A stretch of 22,672 bases of DNA, taken from positions 1-22,672 of the forward strand of contig CAZOKO010000039.1 of the NCBI GenBank assembly GCA_964580455.1, in the 5' to 3' direction. Of this stretch, positions 1 through 8,895 are shown in pieces (positions within the stretch are counted from its first letter, which is position 1; every line of letters begins with the position of its first letter). Below the pieces are notes generated by a model that was given only the letters and a program-made list of their open reading frames with translations, searched no databases and was not told the DNA's origin. Source of the DNA: CAZOKO01 sp964580455. Lineage in GTDB: Bacteria > Desulfobacterota > WTBG01. Made by a program: the position numbers and the translations under genes.

Positions 1-60
1 CAACTCTTGGGTTTGTCCAACGTGAGCCATGTTGAGTTATGTCAATAGGCATTAACAATT

Positions 61-80
61 ATTATCCTGCACAGGATAAT
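61..80. promoter_or_regulatory. Perfect inverted repeat upstream of glycosyltransferase operon
   Basis: ATTATCCTG and CAGGATAAT form a perfect 9-bp inverted repeat around a 2-nt centre (CA). It is not followed by a T run on either strand, so it does not look like an intrinsic terminator. The tight symmetry would suit an operator for a dimeric DNA-binding protein. It lies about 40 bp upstream of a candidate promoter and 150 bp before the first glycosyltransferase. Function is inferred from symmetry and position only. The first 45 nt of the window are open in frame 1 and end at TAG (46-48), possibly the tail of an upstream gene, but this is too short to identify. Confidence 0.4.
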
Positions 81-121
81 TACTAAATATTAGAATGATT
101 GTCATTTATAGATTTTGTCAA

Positions 122-150
122 TTGTGAGTCTTAAATTGCTTACTAATAAT
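122..150 (+). promoter_or_regulatory. Candidate promoter of the glycosyltransferase operon
   Basis: TTGTGA (122-127) and AATAAT (145-150) are separated by 17 nt, matching the bacterial housekeeping -35 and -10 boxes at 4/6 and 5/6 positions. The site is about 80 nt upstream of the first glycosyltransferase start. The surrounding DNA is A+T-rich, so chance matches are likely. Confidence 0.3.
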
Positions 151-231
151 AAAATGAAGATGGTTTAATCTACCCTTTAAAACTCTTATTTTTGATAGTA
201 TATGGTGTGTGGCGAGAAAAGAGTAGACCCA

Positions 232-1362
232 ATGAATATTGGATTCGTTGCGTGTGCCCGAAAACAGAGTGGAATTGCAGAGTACTGCAAGGACTTAAGA
301 AAAGGCCTCAATACCTTCAACAACATCTCAACATTTCTCGTCTCCGGAAGGTGTTTTTGCTCACCTTTAATCAATCATGGTCACTATCCCTGTACGGCAT
401 TCCATGATTCATGGTTTGAGAGATATATTTTAGGGAGTATGCAGCTTGTGGCATCGAAGATGGTCAAAGGATTCAAACCCCGACTGCTTTATCGGGGATG
501 GAATTACAAGCGATCAATGAATTCTTGCCAACCGGATATTGTTCATTATCAGATGGATCGGGAGATATTTGGTGTGCACCCTCTTTGGGGACTCTCGAGA
601 GGGAGATCATTTAAATTAGTAGTGACACTACATGAATTTGAATTTGAGATTGATAGAATACTTTACACCAGGGTATTTAAGGCTGTAGATAAAATAATCG
701 TTCACTCTGAGTATTCGAAGAACAAAGTTCTTAACTACCTGGATGATGAGAGCAAGATAGTGCTCATACCTCATGGAACATGGTGTGATAAGGAACTTGA
801 AGAACAAAGAAATCAGGTATCCATCTTTGGTATCCATTCACAATTTAAAAAGTATGAATGTATCATTGATGCTGTGGATATTATAAATAACAAGTTTAAA
901 AATAATGTCGCTATTCATTTTTACGGATATATAGAAGAGACTACCGTAAAGAGGTATAGAGATATTTTAAAAGTAAAACAGTTAGAAAATGCTGTTATAT
1001 TTCATGGGCCTCTCTCTGAGGAGGCGTTTCATCAGTGTCTGCGGGATAGTCAATTTATCATTACCCCTTATGAAGATAGTCACGCCAGTGGTGTTATTCT
1101 GAAGGCGATGGGGCATGGTACTCCTGTCATTGCCAGTCGGGTAGGTTCAATTCCAGAATACCTGGGAGAAATGGGGGAATATTTTTCTCTGGAAGATCCG
1201 GGAAGTCTTGCAGAAAAGATTATTTTGCTCATAGGAGATCAAGCAAAGAGAAAGTCCATAGGAAAGGGTTTATGGGAAAAGGCTAAGAACGAGTATGCGT
1301 GGAATGTAGTAGCAAAGAAAACTATTCAAGTGTACCGAGAAATTTCAGAAAGTACCATGTGA
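232..1362 (+). CDS. GT-B fold glycosyltransferase (GT4-like)
   Basis: Likely a cytoplasmic glycosyltransferase moving a nucleotide-activated sugar onto a growing surface glycan. The N-terminus MNIGFVACARKQSGIAEYC looks like the first Rossmann strand and Gly-rich loop of GT-B enzymes. The C-terminal half (about residues 180-365) resembles the GT1/GT4 donor-binding domain, with IPHGTW, a strand-helix pattern and GHGTPVIAS. An in-frame ATG at 202 would add ten residues (MVCGEKRVDP) that do not fit the fold. I prefer the ATG at 232, but neither start has a clear ribosome-binding site. Unusually, the canonical E-x7-E donor motif reads HASGVILKAM, with His284 and Lys291 in place of the two Glu. The stop is 10 nt before the next glycosyltransferase, so the two are probably co-transcribed. 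The acceptor and sugar cannot be told from sequence. Confidence 0.85.
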   Translation: MNIGFVACARKQSGIAEYCKDLRKGLNTFNNISTFLVSGRCFCSPLINHGHYPCTAFHDSWFERYILGSMQLVASKMVKGFKPRLLYRGWNYKRSMNSCQPDIVHYQMDREIFGVHPLWGLSRGRSFKLVVTLHEFEFEIDRILYTRVFKAVDKIIVHSEYSKNKVLNYLDDESKIVLIPHGTWCDKELEEQRNQVSIFGIHSQFKKYECIIDAVDIINNKFKNNVAIHFYGYIEETTVKRYRDILKVKQLENAVIFHGPLSEEAFHQCLRDSQFIITPYEDSHASGVILKAMGHGTPVIASRVGSIPEYLGEMGEYFSLEDPGSLAEKIILLIGDQAKRKSIGKGLWEKAKNEYAWNVVAKKTIQVYREISESTM

Positions 1363-1372
1363 GCTTTCTACT

Positions 1373-2611
1373 ATGAAAATTCTGGTGGTATCAAATCTCT
1401 ACCCACCCCATTTTATGGGAGGGTATGAACTTGCCTGTAAGGCAGTTGTAGATGAGCTTAAAAGAAGAGGACACCAGGTTATGGTTTTAACCAGCACCTG
1501 GCAGTTTGAGGGTAAGGAAAATGAGGACAGTATATGGAGAGTGCTACACTATTTCCCCCGTGCGCAGTGGCGCTCTCTCGCGAGGATATTTTTTGCGGAG
1601 AGGAACGATTGGACAGAGACAAAGAGAGTATTAGATCACTTTCAGCCTGAATGTGTATTTGTCTGGAATTTAGCAGGCCTTTCCCGTTCGGTACTCCACC
1701 TCTTACAGGGGTATTTTGAGACTATAGTATATAATGTCTTTGATTACTGGATGGTGGGTGAATTCCAAAACGAATGTCTTTTCCACCTTTTTGATAACAA
1801 AACGGGAACATTACCAATTGGTCAGCACCGCATTCCTGCACGTCCACTCAAATGTTTCTTAAGGACCATCTTTTCTGCATGCGGAATAGACGGAACAACT
1901 CCTGATTTACTTTCCAGAGGGAAATTTATATTTAATAGTAATGCTATTTTAACTTTCTGCAAAGAGAGAAGATTTAATCCGCATAACTACAGGGTAATCC
2001 ACGGGGGAATTTCTAAAAAAGAATTTCCTCTCTCTGCTGGAAAGAAGAAATCTGTAATACGAAAGCTGCTCTATGTCGGAAGAGTAATTCCGGAAAAAGG
2101 TGTGCATACGGTCATTGAGGCTTTTCATAAGTTGGTTATAGGTAAAAAGATTGAAAATCTTACCCTCACTATTGTAGGGGATGGAGATACATCCTATATA
2201 GCACACCTTAAGAAGCTCATTAATAGCATGAATCTGTCTCCTTGTGTAACATTAAAAGGTAGAATGAAACGTTCATTGATTAGAGAGGAATATCTCTCTC
2301 ATGATATTTTAGTTTTTCCCTCTATATGGAAAGAACCTTTTGGATTGGTCGCTTTAGAAGCTATGATTTGTGGAGTTGTCGTTGTAGGAACCGGCACAGG
2401 AGGGAGTGCAGAGATACTGCAGGATGAATTCAATTGCTTACTTTTTCCTCCTGAGTCTTCTGAAAAGTGTGCCCAACAAATTGAAAAGCTTATATTAGAT
2501 CCGTATCTTTTTAACCGATTAAGGGAGAGTGGGGAAAAAACGGTAAGGGAACGATTCTATTTAGAAGATAAGATTGATGAGATAGAAAAATATCTACTGT
2601 CCTCACAATGA
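1373..2611 (+). CDS. GT-B fold glycosyltransferase, family 4
   Basis: Retaining-type glycosyltransferase of 412 residues, expected in the cytoplasm or at the membrane face. It opens with MKILVVSNLYPPHFMGGYE, the donor/acceptor loop typical of GT4 enzymes with a GGxE signature. The C-terminal domain starts near residue 225 (LLYVGRVIPEKGVHTVIEAF). It holds an intact E-x7-E motif, EPFGLVALEAM, with Glu321 and Glu329, then GTGTGGSAEIL. Length and domain order are normal for the family. It lies 10 nt after the previous gene and 6 nt before a family 2 glycosyltransferase, which indicates one operon making a glycan. Unlike its upstream neighbour it keeps all the usual donor-binding residues. The sugar specificity is unknown. 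Confidence 0.92.
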   Translation: MKILVVSNLYPPHFMGGYELACKAVVDELKRRGHQVMVLTSTWQFEGKENEDSIWRVLHYFPRAQWRSLARIFFAERNDWTETKRVLDHFQPECVFVWNLAGLSRSVLHLLQGYFETIVYNVFDYWMVGEFQNECLFHLFDNKTGTLPIGQHRIPARPLKCFLRTIFSACGIDGTTPDLLSRGKFIFNSNAILTFCKERRFNPHNYRVIHGGISKKEFPLSAGKKKSVIRKLLYVGRVIPEKGVHTVIEAFHKLVIGKKIENLTLTIVGDGDTSYIAHLKKLINSMNLSPCVTLKGRMKRSLIREEYLSHDILVFPSIWKEPFGLVALEAMICGVVVVGTGTGGSAEILQDEFNCLLFPPESSEKCAQQIEKLILDPYLFNRLRESGEKTVRERFYLEDKIDEIEKYLLSSQ

Positions 2612-2617
2612 AATACT

Positions 2618-3532
2618 ATGGACGTCAGCATAATTATTCCTACCTTCAATAGAAAAGATATCTTGCGTAAATGTCTTCAGGCATTGACTCATCAAGATGC
2701 TACTCTCTACTACGAGGTCATCTTAGTAGATGATGGATCTCAGGATGGAACACAAGAGATGGTTGAAGAATTGCAAACGTCCCTCTCATTTCCTCTCACC
2801 TTTCTCAGACAAGAAAATAAAGGACCTGCCGCCGCACGAAATCTGGGAATTAGGAATAGTTCAGGTGCAATTTTACTCATTATGGGTGATGATATTATTG
2901 CAGACCCTTATTTGGTGAAAGAGCATGTTGAGTGGCATACTGTTAAATATCCACAGAAAAACGCTGCAATATTAGGGTTTGTACACTGGTCTTCTCAGAT
3001 TGAAGTTACCCCTTTTATGAGATGGTTGGAGGGAAAGGGGTGGCAATTCCCCTATAAAGAAATAGAGGGCAAGACAGAAATAGGCTGGAAATATATGATG
3101 ACTCCCAACATCTCCTTTAAAAGGATTTTTTTAATTGAGCATAATCTTTTTTTCGATGAACGGTTTCAATATGCGGCTCTGGAAGATTATGAATTTGGAT
3201 ATAGATTTTTTCAAAAAGAGGGGAAACTTTATTATAACCCGGATGCGATTGGATACCATTGGCATTCCACCACCCTTGAGAGTGCATGCCAGAGGATGTT
3301 TTACGTAGGGGAATCAGCTCAAATTTTAAGACAGATAGCACCTCAGCTAAAACCCTATAAGATATCGTGGAGAAAATATATTTATGAATTTCAATTTTTA
3401 CGGTTTATAGTAAGACGTGTGTTAATACCTCTGGCACAAATCATGGAGAAAAGAGCTGTTTTTCACTCTCTTTATTCTTGTGTGCTTTTCTTCTTTTTTC
3501 TAAAGGGGCTGAATAACAATAAAAAACATTAA
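2618..3532 (+). CDS. GT-A fold glycosyltransferase, family 2
   Basis: Inverting glycosyltransferase of 304 residues. The N-terminal GT-A domain shows SIIIPTFNRKDIL (residues 4-16), the nucleotide-binding VDDGSQDGT around Asp38/Asp39, NKGPAAARNLGI (68-79), and a metal-binding GDD at 91-93. A later ALEDYEFGYRF segment supplies the usual ED catalytic-base region. The last 60 residues include a hydrophobic stretch (LYSCVLFFFFLKG) that may attach the protein to the inner face of the membrane. It begins 6 nt after the preceding GT4 gene and is the last gene of the rightward unit. It faces the leftward membrane-protein gene across 133 nt, in which I see no convincing terminator. Substrate unknown. 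Confidence 0.92.
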   Translation: MDVSIIIPTFNRKDILRKCLQALTHQDATLYYEVILVDDGSQDGTQEMVEELQTSLSFPLTFLRQENKGPAAARNLGIRNSSGAILLIMGDDIIADPYLVKEHVEWHTVKYPQKNAAILGFVHWSSQIEVTPFMRWLEGKGWQFPYKEIEGKTEIGWKYMMTPNISFKRIFLIEHNLFFDERFQYAALEDYEFGYRFFQKEGKLYYNPDAIGYHWHSTTLESACQRMFYVGESAQILRQIAPQLKPYKISWRKYIYEFQFLRFIVRRVLIPLAQIMEKRAVFHSLYSCVLFFFFLKGLNNNKKH

Positions 3533-3665
3533 AAAAAGTTGCTATTGTGATACTCTTTTCTTCTTCTATCCATGTGTTCTACTCATCTCATATTACAACT
3601 TGTAGTTGAAACAGCTTGGATGTACTGCTTATTTTTAAACTGGGTATCCTCACCTTTTATGTTTT

Positions 3666-5834
3666 TTAAGTATCTCTATCCATATATTTAAAAATATTAA
3701 AATGTTTATCAGAAAAGACCAGTTGGAATTTGTCCGGATTGCGTTTTATCCATTTTAATTCAGGAGGCCAGGGTTTTTGTACAAAGATATAATCTGCTTT
3801 CTTTCTCTTTAAATTGTGAAGCCAAATCGAAAAGTTGTTACCTCCTAGCAGGCCCCTGTGGAGCCAGATGGGGACCTCCCACTTATACTTCGCTGAAATA
3901 TACGTGATGTCATTTTGTAGCCACCTTCCCATTAAAGGATAGAAGAACCATGCGGTGCCTGGTTCGTGCCAAGCTGAGGTCAAGGCAATGGTCTTTTTTT
4001 CATCGGGTTGATCCAAGAATGCCCATCCATTTACATAGATTCTTGGGAAATTGTGATAATCAGTATGCCAATAGTAATAGGTGTATCTTGTCGCATCCCG
4101 GTAACTTTGAAGAAGATCGAGACCTGTGACAAGAACAAAAAAACTAAAGACATAAATACTCCAGCGTTTGAAAAGAATACGATTTTTAATTGATAGCCTG
4201 GTAGAAGTTGAAAATATTTTCTCCTTTAAGCTGAAAACTTTAAATTTTTCTGCTACGATCTTGCGTATAATTATCACAAGAGGAATTATCAGCGCTACAT
4301 ATGGGTATAGTACCTCTACTTTCCAAAGGTGGCTTTTGTTAATGTATAGTAGGTCCCAGGCAACAAATGCTGTAAGAACAAATTTAATATATGTAGATTG
4401 TTTAAAGCGTGTTAGAAGTACTACGAGCCCCTGAGTTGTAAAAAGAGCAATATAGAGAGAAAAATAGCGGGTATGGACAATGTCTCCCGGTGCATCTCTT
4501 GCGATAGTAGCTGAAGTATTGGTGTAAAAGATTATGATAGGTATAAACCACATTATGTAGAGCAAATACCAGCATCTCTTTGGAACATGGTGGGGTCTGG
4601 TAAAAAGTGAAGTGAGTGCGAGAAACAGGAAAAGAAGGTATTTCGGTCCTGCAGCTAAACTAAAATAACAGAATTTTTTATACTCTCGTTCCCAAAGACT
4701 AGACTTATCTAATGCTAAACTCCACATTCTGTTAATTCCCAACTTTTTCTCTACTTCAAGGGCATCCCTACCTTCAAAAGTTTTATTGAATATGGTTAAA
4801 GGAAAAGGATATAATGGATTCCCAGCCTCAACCGTATTCCGTATATACTGCCTTCCTCCTAACATACATAACATGAAGAGACCTAAAAGGATCAAACATA
4901 ATTTCCTTGAGAAACCGGGATATCTGGCCAAAGCTAGCGTCTTTATGATAGTGGCGATTATGATGATTCCTGCTACAGGGATTACGCTATACTTTATTCC
5001 AAGCATTATACCGGCAGCAGAAACAGTCAAGAAACCATCGTATAGATAACCTCTCCTGAGGTATCTAAGGACGAATAATACCGAAGTAGTGCAAAATGCG
5101 AAAACTGCGTTATCTACATATCCAGTGGTAATTTGAGCAGATATCATGGGTGCAAAACATATTAAGGCAGGTGCGAAGCTTGCATCTCGTCGATTCAATC
5201 CTAGTTCCCTGGCAATGGCATAGCAGGAAATACCTCCCAAAAGGGTAATAGGAAAGTTCATAGTATTTACTAAAAGATCGTTGTGAAAGGGCAGGAGGAG
5301 CCAGGATGCGAATATTTCTCCATTAATAGGAAAATGTACGTTTTGCATTTTATACGGAGCCTGGAAGATAAGAAGAGTTCCCTTTTTTATCCACAAGGCA
5401 GCGGAGGTGAGGTGGTATGCTAAAGAATCCCAGTGGAGAGGTGGCATCAGGAGGGCACGGGACAAAGATAACAAAACAACAAATCCGCAGATAATTAGAA
5501 GGACGGCCCACTTGGAAGATAGCCCGTCTCTTATCCATATCCTTATTGGTTCAATATCAGCTTGGAGGTTACTTAGCTTACCCCATATAAGGTGGGAACC
5601 CAAAGCCAGAAGGAGACATGTGATGGTGACCCATGTTTTTGTTATGGCATGAAATGGTGACAGTGCCTGGAAGATTAAAATAATAAAAGCATAGAATAAT
5701 GTGCCTATGGCTACCAATCTAACCGAAGCCGGGGCATTTGGGAGAAACCTCCTGACGAGAAGATGGGAGGTATAGAGTAAGGATATGTTGGTTATCAAAA
5801 AGACAACGCAACCCAAGACAGTATTAAATAACAT
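3666..5834 (-). CDS. Large polytopic membrane protein, GT-C glycosyltransferase-like
   Basis: A 722-residue protein with roughly a dozen hydrophobic helices through residue ~580, then a hydrophilic C-terminal domain of about 130 residues. After the first cluster of helices, a predicted extracytoplasmic loop carries PPLHWDSLAYH (Asp136). This position and acidic motif resemble the catalytic loop of GT-C enzymes, which use polyprenyl-phosphate sugars. I cannot place it in a named family, so GT-C is inferred from topology and this motif. The start is supported by a GAGGG ribosome-binding site 4 nt upstream. It is the last gene of the leftward set, 52 nt after a sulfatase-like gene. Together they suggest addition and modification of sugars on the outer face of the membrane. 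An uncharacterised membrane protein without transferase activity remains possible. Confidence 0.75.
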   Translation of the reverse strand: MLFNTVLGCVVFLITNISLLYTSHLLVRRFLPNAPASVRLVAIGTLFYAFIILIFQALSPFHAITKTWVTITCLLLALGSHLIWGKLSNLQADIEPIRIWIRDGLSSKWAVLLIICGFVVLLSLSRALLMPPLHWDSLAYHLTSAALWIKKGTLLIFQAPYKMQNVHFPINGEIFASWLLLPFHNDLLVNTMNFPITLLGGISCYAIARELGLNRRDASFAPALICFAPMISAQITTGYVDNAVFAFCTTSVLFVLRYLRRGYLYDGFLTVSAAGIMLGIKYSVIPVAGIIIIATIIKTLALARYPGFSRKLCLILLGLFMLCMLGGRQYIRNTVEAGNPLYPFPLTIFNKTFEGRDALEVEKKLGINRMWSLALDKSSLWEREYKKFCYFSLAAGPKYLLFLFLALTSLFTRPHHVPKRCWYLLYIMWFIPIIIFYTNTSATIARDAPGDIVHTRYFSLYIALFTTQGLVVLLTRFKQSTYIKFVLTAFVAWDLLYINKSHLWKVEVLYPYVALIIPLVIIIRKIVAEKFKVFSLKEKIFSTSTRLSIKNRILFKRWSIYVFSFFVLVTGLDLLQSYRDATRYTYYYWHTDYHNFPRIYVNGWAFLDQPDEKKTIALTSAWHEPGTAWFFYPLMGRWLQNDITYISAKYKWEVPIWLHRGLLGGNNFSIWLHNLKRKKADYIFVQKPWPPELKWIKRNPDKFQLVFSDKHFNIFKYMDRDT

Positions 5835-5886
5835 TCAACCCTCAATTCAATAATCCCTTTATACAAATACTTCACACTACTATGGA

Positions 5887-7230
5887 CTATTCTATGTAGC
5901 CAAGGCTTTTTAGCATCTCAAGATTCTTCTCATCAAGTTTTTGGTACTCTTTAGTTTTAGAAAAGATTCTCTCGAGCTTTATGAATGGAAGTATCGTTTC
6001 AGAAAGATCTTTTTCAATGCGGAGCAAATCAAAAATTGTCATCTCATTACTTTGATCCTGAGTGAATCGTTTAACAAAGCCACTGGAAGTTCGTACCAGA
6101 ATAAGATGACCCTGATTCGAGTAGTTACTAAATCTAACATGTTCCCCAATAGGGTTCCTTGAATGAGGGTCAAGATGTCCAAAAGCAACAGGGAAATCAG
6201 GACGGTAGTATACTTTCTTGCCAGGATATTCCAGTCCAGTAGCTTTAAGTATGATATCTATGATTTTGGTAAGATCGATAAGTCTATTAGCATCTAGACC
6301 CTTTGGTTTGAAATTGTGTATGAACAGAGGAATCTTAGTTTGGAAAGGATGAAGGGAAGTAAAATGTGCAGTGGGTATAAATTTAGTGCCGTCTCCCTGT
6401 CCATGGTCAGAGGTAACTATGATAAGTCCATCATTAAAGAAAGATAAGATTGGCGGGAGAACATCGTCAATCTTCCTCATGCTTTCTTTTAGATGTTTTT
6501 TGTAATCACGCTTTATCGCTTCCCGTTTTTTAGGAGGAAAATAAAGCGGTGTTGCAATGGGGTCCTCAAAATTTATAAAGAAGAAAATCGGTTTTCCCTG
6601 GTCAACAGTTTGTAGCAATGTAGTAACCTCTGTGGCCACTTCAGACGCACAAGGGATCACTGTATAAAATTTCCCAAATACCTCATAGTCGAATGAGTAA
6701 AACCCCCGGCTTTTCTCACCTGTTATCTTGAGTTTGTTTTCAACAACATTTACCCATGTCTCGAAACCCTTATTCAGGTTAAAAATTGGATAACCGTAAC
6801 AGGGGTTGCCAAAAACACCAAGGGTTTGATAGCCGGCACGGCGAAGAACGTCAGCTAAAGTAATTGCTTCCTGCGAAATTGAGATATCATCAATATTAAT
6901 TTCTTTCTCAAATCGTTCATTATCGTTGATCTCCAACTGATTGGGCAGCCTGAACGCTCCATGTTGTTGAGGGTAAAGACCTGTAAAAAGGGAGGCATGA
7001 GATGGTAGAGTCCATGAACTGGGAGCGTAGGCATTTTTAAATACCATCGCTTCTTTCATAAAAGAAAAAAGGTTCGGCATTGTTTCAGAAGTGCAGTAAT
7101 CATACCTTGCACCGTCCATTATGATTAATAAAATCCGTTTTGGTACATCTGAGGTAACATTTATTCCTGATGAAGCGATAAACAGTACTATGAGGTTTAA
7201 TATAAATAGTGCTTTTATTGCTTTGTTCAT
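5887..7230 (-). CDS. Sulfatase-like alkaline phosphatase superfamily enzyme, Thr nucleophile type
   Basis: A 447-residue hydrolase or transferase with an N-terminal hydrophobic signal/anchor (about residues 5-22), so probably periplasmic or membrane-tethered. Metal-site elements of the alkaline-phosphatase superfamily are visible: MDGARYD (Asp39), SSWTLPSHASLFTG (71-84), TSDHG (Asp275, His276) and TAHFTSLHP (His289). True sulfatases need Cys or Ser in C/S-x-P-S-R for conversion to formylglycine. Here the residue is Thr74 and the Arg is His78. T-x-P-x-H followed by TGLYPQQHG resembles nucleotide pyrophosphatase/phosphodiesterases. A phosphodiesterase, phosphatase or phosphoryl transferase is therefore more likely than a sulfatase. 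The C-terminus ends LKSLGYIE, almost the same as its neighbour. It lies 196 nt downstream of the other homologue and 52 nt upstream of the GT-C-like gene. Confidence 0.85.
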   Translation of the reverse strand: MNKAIKALFILNLIVLFIASSGINVTSDVPKRILLIIMDGARYDYCTSETMPNLFSFMKEAMVFKNAYAPSSWTLPSHASLFTGLYPQQHGAFRLPNQLEINDNERFEKEINIDDISISQEAITLADVLRRAGYQTLGVFGNPCYGYPIFNLNKGFETWVNVVENKLKITGEKSRGFYSFDYEVFGKFYTVIPCASEVATEVTTLLQTVDQGKPIFFFINFEDPIATPLYFPPKKREAIKRDYKKHLKESMRKIDDVLPPILSFFNDGLIIVTSDHGQGDGTKFIPTAHFTSLHPFQTKIPLFIHNFKPKGLDANRLIDLTKIIDIILKATGLEYPGKKVYYRPDFPVAFGHLDPHSRNPIGEHVRFSNYSNQGHLILVRTSSGFVKRFTQDQSNEMTIFDLLRIEKDLSETILPFIKLERIFSKTKEYQKLDEKNLEMLKSLGYIE

Positions 7231-7426
7231 GATTTTACCATAACGATATCAAATTTTCTTCTTTCATTCCCATCTTTCTATCATTCACTCGTTTTGATTT
7301 TGGGGTTAAACATTGAATCTGTTGCGGATTTGAAAAGATATGGATAACGCACTCCTACGACAGAACTGAAGAACTAAAAGTATAAACAAAACTTTTGAAT
7401 AGTACTGTCTAAAAGGGTACTAAGTA

Positions 7427-8830
7427 TTACCTTGTGTATCCCAAACTTTTTAGCTTCTCTTTTTCTTCTTCTGAAAGATTAGATTGCTGTTGTTGGGCAG
7501 GGTATTTTTTTGCATTTGAAATCCATTCAAACAAACGTTTTTTTAGCTGATTTTTTTGGTTGATCTCTTTTTCGGCGAGATTATTCAACTCAAAACGATC
7601 TGATGTGATGTTATATAACAGTTCGGTTTTTTCTTTATAATCATAAATATATTTCCATTGGGCGGTCATAATAGTTTTCAAAGTAGATTTTGTATCCAAT
7701 TCTGCAAAGTTATAATCTGTCACATCCTTTTCCTTAAACAGTTCCTTTAGCCAGGACAATAACCCCTCCCTCTTTAATAAAGATTGCCCCAGTATTTGCT
7801 CTGGGTAGTCAATGTTGAGGATATCCAGAATAGTGGGCATGATATCAACCAGGTTGACTTGCTTATGGATTATTTCTTTTTTAGAGCTATAGGGTAGTTT
7901 AACTATGAGAGGGATGTGTATTGTTTCTTGATACAAATTGTTGCCATGACATAATTGGCCGTGTTCTAAAAATTCTTCCCCATGGTCGGAAGTGATAATG
8001 ATAAGAGTGTTTTTATCCAACTCAAATTTATGAATTAGCTTTCCTATAAAAGAATCAACGTAGTTTATTTCACTGTCATAGAGTGATATACGGGTAGATA
8101 ATGCTTTTGTATCATAATTATGTGTGGTGGCGGAAGGTAGATTAAAACTCCACCACGTTTCAGGTACACTTAGTTCTTCTACTATTGACTTAGAGGTATA
8201 GTTCTCAATCCAGGGGGTTCTTGCGAGATAAGGCAAATGAGGATCAATATAATGTAGCCAAACAAAAAACTTATCAGAATTCCTGATTTCATCTTCCCAT
8301 GAAGATATTGTTTCATTGACAGGAGGAGCATCAAGAAAAGGTAAGCACTGAAAATAATCAAAACCTCTTTCAAATCCGAATTTTTCACTTAGGTGAATAT
8401 TGGAAGCAACACCAAAGGTATTATAGCCATGCGCCTTTAAAATTTCTGCCAGCGTAACAAGCTTATCTGAAAACACTTCCTGCATATGTATCGTTTTGTT
8501 TTTCCTATAACCCATACCGTGAATCACTCCGTGATTGGTTGGGTAGGTGGATGTAATTAGAGAAACCATAGAAGGAGCCGTCCATGATGAAGGGGCAATA
8601 GCATTTTTGAAGATAATACCTGTTTCTGCAATTTTGTCAATATTGGGTGAGGTTTTACGTTCATAGCCATAGCAGGAGAGATGATCTGCCCTAAGAGCAT
8701 CTATTGTGATAAGCACTATGTTAAAATTTTTATCCGTTGGTGAATTACAGCACATTTCACTGAAGAGGCTTACTAAGAAGAAAGATAAGATTAGAATAAA
8801 AATGCAGTGGTTGTATTTGTGTTTTTTCAT
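7427..8830 (-). CDS. Sulfatase-like alkaline phosphatase superfamily enzyme, Thr nucleophile type
   Basis: A 467-residue homologue of the downstream sulfatase-like protein. Residues about 8-25 form a hydrophobic signal or anchor. The following SEMCC does not match a good lipobox, so lipidation is doubtful. Superfamily elements are ITIDALRAD (Asp44), SSWTAPSMVSLITS (81-94), HYIDPHLPY (His198) and TSDHGEEFLEHG (Asp282, His283, His290). The formylglycine position is Thr84 and the usual Arg is Met88, so sulfatase maturation cannot apply as normally understood. The C-terminal region has the sulfatase-family pattern KTELLYNITSDRFELNNLA, usual near the end of the fold, and finishes LKSLGYTR. A candidate promoter lies 66-94 nt upstream. 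Substrate is unknown. The glycan-building neighbourhood suggests a surface polymer. Confidence 0.87.
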   Translation of the reverse strand: MKKHKYNHCIFILILSFFLVSLFSEMCCNSPTDKNFNIVLITIDALRADHLSCYGYERKTSPNIDKIAETGIIFKNAIAPSSWTAPSMVSLITSTYPTNHGVIHGMGYRKNKTIHMQEVFSDKLVTLAEILKAHGYNTFGVASNIHLSEKFGFERGFDYFQCLPFLDAPPVNETISSWEDEIRNSDKFFVWLHYIDPHLPYLARTPWIENYTSKSIVEELSVPETWWSFNLPSATTHNYDTKALSTRISLYDSEINYVDSFIGKLIHKFELDKNTLIIITSDHGEEFLEHGQLCHGNNLYQETIHIPLIVKLPYSSKKEIIHKQVNLVDIMPTILDILNIDYPEQILGQSLLKREGLLSWLKELFKEKDVTDYNFAELDTKSTLKTIMTAQWKYIYDYKEKTELLYNITSDRFELNNLAEKEINQKNQLKKRLFEWISNAKKYPAQQQQSNLSEEEKEKLKSLGYTR

Positions 8831-8895
8831 TGCCTATGGTTTGTTCTTCAGTGAATTCTGTGGCTTTAATTTAAGATTGATTTTTAACAAGATAT

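Noticed and set aside
202..231. Upstream ATG extending the first glycosyltransferase by ten codons
   Set aside because: The added residues do not fit the GT-B N-terminus, and no ribosome-binding site supports the ATG at 202; evidence is not decisive.
3533..3665. Terminator between the convergent glycosyltransferase and membrane-protein genes
   Set aside because: Only a 5-bp hairpin (CAACT-TGT-AGTTG, 3596-3608) was found, with no adjacent T run; too weak to call.
5887..8830. True arylsulfatases with a formylglycine site
   Set aside because: The nucleophile position is Thr in both proteins and the following Arg is missing, so the sulfatase signature is not met.
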